Shown here: positions 57,890-64,000 of the stretch, one piece after another
Layout: every line of letters starts with the position of its first letter
How positions within the stretch are numbered: position 1 is the first letter of the stretch
Assembly (NCBI GenBank): GCA_965197405.1
Contig: OZ240206.1
Coordinates: 2,294,001 to 2,358,000 of the forward strand
Length of the DNA: 64,000 nucleotides
DNA from: G965197405 sp965197405
GTDB lineage: Bacteria; Chloroflexota; Dehalococcoidia; Lucifugimonadales; JAGWBF01
Direction of reading: 5' to 3'
Notes under the pieces: generated by a model
The model's input: the letters and a program-made list of their open reading frames with translations, nothing else
Database searches by the model: none
Told to the model about the DNA's origin: nothing
Program-made: the position numbers and the translations under genes

Positions 57890-58312
57890 TCAGCCGGATG
57901 GCTGCCTTGGTCGCTGGGCAAAGACAATCCCCTCCTGGCCCACGTACCTGTCGCGAAAATCCTCGAACAGCTTCAGCTTCTCCGGCTGAAAATCCGCGAG
58001 GTCGTCGTTTTCGTCCAGGTAAGGGTTGGGGAAATAAATCCTCAGCAGGGTCTCACCCTGAGCGTTGGAGAACCTCGTATAGTAGAGATAAGGAACGCCG
58101 TGGTCCTCCGCCTCGACAAACTGGACGCCGGCTACCGAGTCCATTTTCAGATGGAAGTGCCAGCTATCGGCCTCTACGGTGACGTAGTTGTCGCTGAATT
58201 TCGGCTCCTCCATCCCATTGGCCTCGTTCTCGCTCACCACCTCTCCGCCCCCAATCACCCAGAGCATACGCTCATCGCTTGCAAAGTCTCTGATAAGACT
58301 CTCCAGCTCCAA
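57890..58312 (-). CDS. Hypothetical protein, 140 residues
   Basis: 140 residues, mixed alpha/beta, with a conserved-looking core: MLWVIGGGEV, then VTVEADSWHFHLKMDSVAGV followed by QFVEAEDHGVPYLYYTRFSN and ETLLRIYFPNPYLD. The WHFH motif and regular strands suggest a small ligand-binding or heme-handling fold, but I cannot name the family. It starts at a TTG with GGAGGAGGTAAGCC directly upstream, so the gene is real. First of a run of three minus-strand genes ending with the dehalogenase-like protein. Confidence 0.6.
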   Translation of the reverse strand: MELESLIRDFASDERMLWVIGGGEVVSENEANGMEEPKFSDNYVTVEADSWHFHLKMDSVAGVQFVEAEDHGVPYLYYTRFSNAQGETLLRIYFPNPYLDENDDLADFQPEKLKLFEDFRDRYVGQEGIVFAQRPRQPSG

Positions 58313-58619
58313 GGCTTACCTCCTCCTTAACCCCTATATCTCCGCCCCCCTTGCGGGGGCTCCGATACCACCCCTGATACCTTCGGCCTCGTCGAGGTGC
58401 TACAAGGGGACATCCATGCCATGCGCGTGAGATACCTTATAGTACCTCAGCATCGGGGATTTGCCAATATAGCATATCCCACTGGTAGCGTTCCAATTTA
58501 GGTGGTTGGGTTTTCTCCGAGTCGTCCCGCGTATCGTATGACCCCCAATCCCTCTCGTGTCATTGCGCTGCCATACTATCTAATAAAAGGAAATGCTACC
58601 GCACACGCAGCACTCAGCT

Positions 58620-58648
58620 TTGAGTTTTCAGGCTCGCCTTGTTATAAT
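58620..58648 (+). promoter_or_regulatory. Promoter of the acetyltransferase gene
   Basis: TTGAGT (58620-58625), a 17-bp spacer and TATAAT (58643-58648). The remainder of 58313-58741 has only a small GCCCCC/GGGGGC hairpin at 58344-58360. Confidence 0.75.
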
Positions 58649-58741
58649 GGGAACATGTCGCAGTAGCTTTGTTGCGCCCCTTGTGTCTCTTCTCGTGTCT
58701 TATACCAAGCCATACCTACTCTCCCTAGAAGGAGGGATCAA

Positions 58742-59332
58742 ATGCTTCCAGAAGTCCGCCTGTCCCAGACTTCCAGGGACGATGTGAAACGCGTCGCCGG
58801 ATGGCTCCAGGATGAAGAGGTCAACGCATCTTGGTACGGCACCAATCAGGACGGCGAACCCCTGCACATAGGGTACTCTCCCGCGCGTATGCTGGAGGCC
58901 TCTGACCGGGACTGGGAGGAGGTCTTCAGCAACGAGGGACGCCAGATTTTCTCCGTGGTCACTGCCGACGGGGAGCATATTGGCGAGGGCCAGATGGTGA
59001 TTGAAGCGCCCCTGTGGGAGGCCCAACTGTTCATCCTCATCGGACGCAAAGACCTATGGTACCAGGGCTATGGAACGGCGGCTTTTGTCCAACTCCTGGA
59101 CCGGACTTTCTACACCTATGACCTCCACCGCGCCTGGGTGGACATCCCGGAGTACAATCTGCCGGCCATCCATATGTGCGAGCGAATCGGGTTTATACTC
59201 GAGGGGCGCCTGCGCGGCACCCACCCCAAAGGTGGGAAGTGGTACGACTCTCTGGCGATGGGGCTGCTGTCCAACGAGTATGCTCGCCGGCGCGCCAGAC
59301 TTATGGAGCCGACTGAAGAGACCGCGGTCTAG
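58742..59332 (+). CDS. GNAT-family N-acetyltransferase
   Basis: 196 residues. The acetyl-CoA region is IGRKDLWYQGYGTAAFVQLL (about 100-119), followed by DLHRAWVDIPEYNLPAIHMC and ERIGFILEGRLRG, the standard GNAT motifs for RimJ/RimL-like enzymes. The first 80 residues differ from protein acetyltransferases. Substrate unknown. GAAGGAGGGATCAA precedes the ATG. Confidence 0.83.
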   Translation: MLPEVRLSQTSRDDVKRVAGWLQDEEVNASWYGTNQDGEPLHIGYSPARMLEASDRDWEEVFSNEGRQIFSVVTADGEHIGEGQMVIEAPLWEAQLFILIGRKDLWYQGYGTAAFVQLLDRTFYTYDLHRAWVDIPEYNLPAIHMCERIGFILEGRLRGTHPKGGKWYDSLAMGLLSNEYARRRARLMEPTEETAV

Positions 59333-59380
59333 AACGGCCCCATTGGCGCGCAGTGAGCAAGCTGTCTGGCAGGTGATGCC

Positions 59381-60082
59381 ATGACCCCCTTCTACGATGC
59401 CGGTGTGGTCCGAAGGGGGCGTCCCCTCGTCAACATCACCCTTATAGTCATAAACATCCTGGTCTTTATTTACACCCTTGCCCTGGGGGGAGTGGACCAG
59501 CACATCTTCTTTTGGAAATACGGCCTGATTCCCGCGGAACTGTCCAGTGGCAGGGAATTCACAAGCCTCGGAGGCCCTTTCGGGCCTGACATAGCCTCTC
59601 CTATACCCACCTGGGGGACCGTGTTTACCTCCATGTTCATACATGGAGGCTTTCTGCATATCATAGGCAATATGCTGTTCCTGTGGGGATTCGGAGACAA
59701 AGTGGAGTACAAGCTGGGCCACGTCAAATACCTGCTTTTCTACGCGGGTGCGGGGGTGGCAGCCGTCTGGACTCAGGTAGCCACAGATCTGGACTCCCAG
59801 ACGGTCCTTATCGGTGCCAGCGGGGCTATCTCCGGCGTGCTGGGAGCATACCTTCTCGCTTATCCTTACAATCGCATCATGGCCCTGATGTTCGTCTTCT
59901 TTATTCTGCCCCTTGTTTTTAGCTTCGGCTTCCTGGGACCCGGGGCGCCGGGCGCGGGGATAGCCTACATGGCCCACGTGGGTGGATTCGTGGCGGGAGC
60001 GTTGTTCATGGCGGCCTACAAGTACGTCCTGCGGGAGCCTATCCTGCCCCGCGGACGCCCCTGGGGGCCCTGGGAGCACTAG
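59381..60082 (+). CDS. Rhomboid-family intramembrane serine protease
   Basis: 233 residues with six to seven membrane helices. The catalytic Ser is in LIGASGAISGVLGAYLL (about 145-161), the His in YMAHVGGFVAGALFMAAYK, and the upstream MFIHGGFLHIIGNMLFLWGF carries the conserved HxxxN-type loop. It cleaves transmembrane segments of other proteins. The extended loop between helices 1 and 2 is normal. 48 bp after the acetyltransferase, probably in one transcript. Confidence 0.92.
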   Translation: MTPFYDAGVVRRGRPLVNITLIVINILVFIYTLALGGVDQHIFFWKYGLIPAELSSGREFTSLGGPFGPDIASPIPTWGTVFTSMFIHGGFLHIIGNMLFLWGFGDKVEYKLGHVKYLLFYAGAGVAAVWTQVATDLDSQTVLIGASGAISGVLGAYLLAYPYNRIMALMFVFFILPLVFSFGFLGPGAPGAGIAYMAHVGGFVAGALFMAAYKYVLREPILPRGRPWGPWEH

Positions 60083-60104
60083 CGCGGTGACGGGTAGCGG
60101 CTTG

Positions 60105-60407
60105 CTACAGTACGATTTCGTATATCTCCAAGGTGCCCCGCACTGTGTTCCCGTGGAGGTGGTCTGCTAGCTGAGTCAAGTCTATGCCTGGGTACGGCTC
60201 CGGTTCGTGGAACCTGGCGAAGAACCGGTCCAGACTCTCCACTTCAAACTGGAAGACCACCGTGTCCATCCGCCCGGATACATCTACAAGGATTCTCCCG
60301 GTCGTGTTGCCCTGGCTGACGAATATCTGGTTGGCCTTCTTCATGTCCTCCGCAATCTCTGGGGCCTTTCCCCTCTTGCAGTACCATATCTCTCTTATCA
60401 TGTACAT
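60105..60407 (-). CDS. Hypothetical protein, possible dimeric alpha/beta-barrel
   Basis: 100 residues: IREIWYCKRGKAPEIAEDMK, RILVDVSGRMDTVVFQFEVE and a C-terminal RGTLEIYEIVL. The strand-helix-strand order resembles NIPSNAP or monooxygenase-type ferredoxin-like barrels, but no catalytic motif is visible. AGGAGGTAACGTCTG precedes the ATG. It lies between the rhomboid gene and the FNT channel gene. Confidence 0.6.
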   Translation of the reverse strand: MYMIREIWYCKRGKAPEIAEDMKKANQIFVSQGNTTGRILVDVSGRMDTVVFQFEVESLDRFFARFHEPEPYPGIDLTQLADHLHGNTVRGTLEIYEIVL

Positions 60408-60493
60408 CAGACGTTACCTCCTGGTGCTATTTGTGATTCCAAAGACCGGTATCCGGGACGTTGCCGAAACTTGCCTGGTAGACTCGAACAAAG

Positions 60494-61384
60494 CTACCCT
60501 TCCCAGCCCGTGCGTTGGGAGTCGCCACCGGCGGGCTGTCCTCGCAGATGAATGAACCAGTGGGCCAGCCCAACTATAACACCTCCTCCGACAATGTTGC
60601 CCAGGCTGGCCGCCGCCAAGTTGTGGACGGTCCAGGGTACGTCCAAGCGGGCCGCCTGGTCGGTCGTCAGTCCGGCCGCCGTCAGGGCCTCGGGTTCCGT
60701 GGCGAGCAGCACCCCGAGCGGCACGAAATACATGTTTGCGATGCTGTGCTCGAAACCGGCCGCAATAAAGGTGCACACAGGCAAGACGATCCCCATGAGC
60801 TTTTCGATGGTCGTACGCCCGGCAACTGCCAGCCAGATGGCCATGCACACCAGGATGTTGGCCAGGATACCCCTCACAAAGGCGGTCTCAAAAGAGAGAT
60901 TGACCTTGGCATTGGCGGTGGCCACCGCCGACCCGGCGAAGGTAAAGTCTCCCTGCATCCACCATCGGCCGTAGTAGACCATCAGTACGACGATAAGGGC
61001 TCCTGCCAGGTTCCCGGCATAGACAAGCGCCCAGTTGCGTCCCAGCCCACGGAGACTGATGCGCCGTGTGAACAGGCCCATCAGCATCATGTTGTTGCCG
61101 GTGAACAGCTCCGACCCGGTAATCACCACCATGAACAAGGCCATGGTGAGTCCCAGCCCCATCAGGAGTCGCGTGGGACCAGCGCCTAGCTCTGAACCCA
61201 CGGCGATGGTGCTGGCCATCACCCCGCCCAGTCCTATGAAGACCCCCGCCATCACCGCCAGCGCTAACGTGGAGACTACCCCGGCTCGGGCCTTCGCGAC
61301 CCCCGCTTCCTCAACTTGCCGGGCGATCTCTTTGGGGGACAACGCCTCCACGATGGCCTTCCGGTACTGCTGTTGATGGCTCAC
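60494..61384 (-). CDS. Formate/nitrite transporter family channel
   Basis: 296 residues with six membrane helices of the FNT fold. Landmarks are LFTGNNMMLMGLFTRRISLR in the second broken helix, LVYAGNLAGALIVVLMVYY and the central His in FIAAGFEHSIANMYFVPLGV. It would exchange formate, nitrite or a similar small anion as a pentamer. The cytoplasmic N terminus contains LSPKEIARQVEEAGVAKAR. GTG start with GAAGGAGGCG upstream; an extended -10 (TGATATAAT, 61434-61426) lies about 40 bp before it. Confidence 0.93.
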   Translation of the reverse strand: MSHQQQYRKAIVEALSPKEIARQVEEAGVAKARAGVVSTLALAVMAGVFIGLGGVMASTIAVGSELGAGPTRLLMGLGLTMALFMVVITGSELFTGNNMMLMGLFTRRISLRGLGRNWALVYAGNLAGALIVVLMVYYGRWWMQGDFTFAGSAVATANAKVNLSFETAFVRGILANILVCMAIWLAVAGRTTIEKLMGIVLPVCTFIAAGFEHSIANMYFVPLGVLLATEPEALTAAGLTTDQAARLDVPWTVHNLAAASLGNIVGGGVIVGLAHWFIHLRGQPAGGDSQRTGWEG

Positions 61385-61425
61385 GCCAGAGCGCCTCCTT
61401 CTCGAAGGGTCAACTGTTCAAAAGC

Positions 61426-61434
61426 ATTATATCA
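61426..61434 (-). promoter_or_regulatory. Extended -10 promoter of the FNT channel gene
   Basis: Minus strand TGATATAAT, box TATAAT at 61431-61426. No convincing -35 is seen 17 bp upstream. Confidence 0.5.
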
Positions 61435-61561
61435 ATACGAGATTCCATGTTCACTCGGTCCGTTTTAGGCGCTTAACGAGGCTTGCGGTATGGATGTAAA
61501 ATCGTCTAATATAGTTTTGAAGGTTGACCCAAATTCTCGGCACCGGTGAGGAGCGTCCGGC

Positions 61562-62170
61562 ATGAGCATCAGCAACTATTCAGAATTGCGTACCGTTTAC
61601 AAACCGCCGGCTCCGCGGGCTGAGCAGAAGGTGTTGGACCACCTGGATGTTCACTGCCGGAACTTCATAGCCCTGTCTCCCCTTTGCGTTCTGAGCTCTG
61701 CCAACTCCAACGGACAGGCCGACGCCTCGCCTCGGGGCGACCCGCCGGGGTTTGTGCAAGTGCTGGACCACAAGACGCTCCTGCTTCCCGACCGGCCGGG
61801 GAACAACCAGGTGGACTCGCTGCAGAACATCATGGAAAACCCCGGCGTGGGGTTGCTCTTCTTCGTGCCGGGGATGAACGAAACGCTGCGCGTGAAAGGC
61901 AAGGCCGAGATTGTAACCGACGCGGAGATGCTGGAGCCGATGAAAGAGCGGAACAGGGCGCCGGTTTCCGGGCTTCGGATTACGGTAGAGGAGGCGTTCT
62001 TGCATTGCGGCCGGGCACTGATTCGTTCTCGGATTTGGGACCCGGAGGTCCAAATTGACCGTTTGGCCTATCCGACCTATGGGCAAGTGCTGTCGGACCA
62101 AATTAAGGGAGCGAACGCCGAGGAGATAGACGCCTCCGAGGACGAGGCCAATCGCCACCGTCTCTATTGA
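61562..62170 (+). CDS. Pyridoxamine-5'-phosphate-oxidase-like flavoprotein
   Basis: 202 residues of the PPOX/FMN split-barrel type close to the DR2398 group: FIALSPLCVLSSANSNGQAD, ASPRGDPPGFVQVLDHKTLL and LLPDRPGNNQVDSLQNIMEN with the FMN-phosphate-binding positions. The C-terminal AFLHCGRALIRSRIWDP is typical. Reaction unknown. GAGGAGCGTCCGGC precedes the ATG. It converges on the ThDP enzyme gene. Confidence 0.88.
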   Translation: MSISNYSELRTVYKPPAPRAEQKVLDHLDVHCRNFIALSPLCVLSSANSNGQADASPRGDPPGFVQVLDHKTLLLPDRPGNNQVDSLQNIMENPGVGLLFFVPGMNETLRVKGKAEIVTDAEMLEPMKERNRAPVSGLRITVEEAFLHCGRALIRSRIWDPEVQIDRLAYPTYGQVLSDQIKGANAEEIDASEDEANRHRLY

Positions 62171-62222
62171 ACCTAACTAGCCTCCCCCTTCTTAACAATA
62201 CAATAGCATAGCCCCCGTCGTC

Positions 62223-63911
62223 TCAGGACGCTATCAGCCCTTCCTGGGGCTGTGTCCAGGGTAGATTATAGATAGGCGCGAACTGTGGAGCGCGCGGCAT
62301 TGGCATCCGCCCGAAGGGCACGTCAATGACCACCGGCGCCCGGCGTTCCAGCGCAAGCGGAATCAGCGTTCCCAGGTCCATTGGGTCGTCCGCCCTCATG
62401 CCGACTGCGCCGAAGGACTCGGCGAACTTCACGAAGTCCGGGTTGACCAAATCGGTCTCGTAAGTTCCGGCGAAGAAGTCGTCCAGGTCGCGGGCAACGT
62501 TGCCGTAGGAGTCGTTTCTGAAGAGGATGGTCGTTACGTTGATTCCGTACTTGACCGCCGTGGAAAGCTCGGAGGAGTTGAACATGAACCCGCCGTCTCC
62601 GACCATGCACACCACGGGGCGGTCGGGTCTACCCACCTTCGCGCCCAGCGCCGTCGGGAATGAATAGCCGAGGTTGAACGAGTACCCGGAATCTATGTAC
62701 GTCTTTGGCTGGTTCACCTGGTAGTGGGTGCGGGCGTAGTAGCCGAACTGCGTGATTCCCCAGACTATGAAAGCGTCCTCCGGGATGCTCTTCTGGATTG
62801 TCTCTAGAATCGCGTATTGCGGCTCCTTGAGCCGGATGTCGTAGTAGGCAATCAGGCTCCGGGCCGCGGCGACCGCTTCGGCCGGCGACGGACGCTCTCC
62901 CGCCCCGGCCTCTATGAGGAAGGGGAGCATGGCCTCGATGGTCGCCCTGGCGTAGCCATGCAGGGGGATGGTGTTGGACTGCACCCTCGTGAGATCGGTG
63001 TCCTCTATGTTGATGTTGACCAGCGTGGACGACTCACCGGCCGGATTGCCCAGCGAAAAGCGTGCGCCGATTCCTATCACGACGTCGGCGGACTGCATCA
63101 CTTCATAAAGCTGGTTCATCTCCTGTCTCTCACCCCGAGGGCTGAAACACGCGCCGTAGGACAGAGGGTGGCTGTCGGGAATGGTCCCCTTGCCGCCGCT
63201 GGAGGTAATCACGGGTATGCTCGTTGCTTCGGCCAGCTTGACGAGGGCTTCCTCCGCGTCGGACCGCGCCACCCCGCCGCCGGCGTATATCAGGGGCAGG
63301 CGAGATTGGGCGATGACTCGGGCGGCCTCCCGAAGCTGCTCCGGGCTGGGCACAATTCGCGAGACGGGGGCCGGGTCCCGCAGCGTGACCTCCTCCTGCT
63401 CCACCGAGGCCTCGGGCGGGACCTCTATCAGAACGGGACGGGGACGACCGCTGCGCATCTGCCTGAAGGCTTCGGACACGGCGGCCGGTATCTCACGGGG
63501 CCTGAGCGCCCGCCGCTGCCACTTGGTCACGGGGCGCACTACGTCCGGCTGGTCCGAGATTTCATGGACGGCCCCCAGGTTCTTGCCAATCAGGCCGCGC
63601 GGGACCTGGCCGGCAATGACGAGCACCGGCGAGGAGCGAGCGTACGCGGTGGCCAGGACGGAAGCGGCATTGTACAGGCCCGTGCCCGGGACCACCAGGG
63701 CCACCCCCGGTTTTCCTGATGCGCGAGCGTAGCCGTCGGCCATGTATGTCGCGGCCTGCTCGTGGCGGGTCGTGACCATGCGAATGCCGGGATCGTCCCG
63801 TATCGCGGCGATGATCCCGTACATCTGTATGCCCGGGATACCGAATATGACTTCAACGCCTTCCCTTACGAGGGACTTCACCAGGGCTTCGCCCCCGCTC
63901 ATTTTGACCAT
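62223..63911 (-). CDS. Thiamine-diphosphate-dependent enzyme, acetolactate-synthase-like
   Basis: 562 residues. The N-terminal ThDP domain has VIFGIPGIQMYGIIAAIRDD and the catalytic Glu in TTRHEQAATYMADGYAR (about 51). The ThDP/Mg site is GDGGFMFNSSELSTAV (about 440) through RNDSYGNVARD. It resembles the large subunit of acetolactate synthase and related decarboxylases such as oxalyl-CoA and benzoylformate types. No small regulatory subunit is next to it, so acetolactate synthesis is not certain. The start may be the ATG at 63911 or the one at 63902. Confidence 0.85.
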   Translation of the reverse strand: MVKMSGGEALVKSLVREGVEVIFGIPGIQMYGIIAAIRDDPGIRMVTTRHEQAATYMADGYARASGKPGVALVVPGTGLYNAASVLATAYARSSPVLVIAGQVPRGLIGKNLGAVHEISDQPDVVRPVTKWQRRALRPREIPAAVSEAFRQMRSGRPRPVLIEVPPEASVEQEEVTLRDPAPVSRIVPSPEQLREAARVIAQSRLPLIYAGGGVARSDAEEALVKLAEATSIPVITSSGGKGTIPDSHPLSYGACFSPRGERQEMNQLYEVMQSADVVIGIGARFSLGNPAGESSTLVNINIEDTDLTRVQSNTIPLHGYARATIEAMLPFLIEAGAGERPSPAEAVAAARSLIAYYDIRLKEPQYAILETIQKSIPEDAFIVWGITQFGYYARTHYQVNQPKTYIDSGYSFNLGYSFPTALGAKVGRPDRPVVCMVGDGGFMFNSSELSTAVKYGINVTTILFRNDSYGNVARDLDDFFAGTYETDLVNPDFVKFAESFGAVGMRADDPMDLGTLIPLALERRAPVVIDVPFGRMPMPRAPQFAPIYNLPWTQPQEGLIAS

Positions 63912-64000
63912 GCTTCATCCACTCCGTCCGGCTGGCCCAGGGCGCGCCGTAAAGCAATTGGAACAGGTCATAAGGTCCGGCTCGTCGTCAACATCCGGGG

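Noticed and set aside
59054..60079. 341-codon frame opposite the acetyltransferase and rhomboid genes
   Set aside because: Spans two well-supported genes and their ribosome-binding sites in antisense.

Overview
The window is high-GC bacterial chromosome. Several things point to an uncultured member of the Chloroflexota, close to Dehalococcoidia or SAR202: a DUF2298 (YYY-domain) gene paired with an Agl23-type glycosyltransferase-39 gene, a reductive-dehalogenase-like Fe-S/corrinoid protein, a sufBCDSU cluster, Rex, and many short palindromic intergenic repeats. This placement is an inference from gene content. No rRNA gene is present. Two tRNA genes are present, one with a CAT anticodon and one for Gly (CCC).

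Layout. 1-5 kb: aminotransferase, tRNA-CAT, a GlcG/HbpS-like protein, and a CCA-adding-enzyme operon with a zinc-finger protein and a duplicated PaREP1/HEPN-like gene. 5-14 kb: Rex under a strong promoter with a probable own operator, the complete F-type ATP synthase operon (atpI-B-x-E-F-H-A-G-D-C, where x is a 31-residue membrane peptide), and a BFN-family nuclease. 14-22 kb: two large polytopic membrane proteins, then a DsbA-rnc-ftsY operon. 22-27 kb: threonine synthase, NIL-domain and MoaD-like genes, tgt, a hydrolase and a 7Fe ferredoxin. 27.5-32 kb: an ISAs1-family insertion sequence inserted in the last codons of ruvX, then alaS. 32-41 kb: SWIM zinc finger, tRNA-Gly, amidohydrolase, an orphan HsdR_N nuclease-domain protein, and the suf operon with two SufU paralogues. 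41-48 kb: peptide-binding lipoprotein, flippase-like protein, TatD, an HMA-domain gene, amino-acid-binding lipoprotein, and a large membrane protein with internal repeats. 48.4-55.9 kb: an HK97-type phage head module (terminase, portal, protease, capsid, connectors) with no tail, lysis or integration genes. 56-64 kb: reductive-dehalogenase-like protein, small proteins, acetyltransferase, rhomboid protease, formate/nitrite channel, PPOX flavoprotein and a ThDP enzyme.

The most notable signal is two genes whose frames are crossed by an in-frame TGA exactly where the family has a redox or metal-binding cysteine. One is a DsbA/FrnE-like protein (TGA at 22168-22166) and the other an HMA-domain protein (TGA at 45345-45343). 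In both, a stem-loop follows the TGA with its apical loop 21 nt downstream, the geometry of a bacterial SECIS element. Both are therefore candidate selenoproteins, and the host probably decodes UGA as selenocysteine; no sel genes lie in this window.

Many promoters are readable as close matches to TTGACA-N17-TATAAT. Starts were chosen by Shine-Dalgarno spacing, and several differ from the longest open frame.
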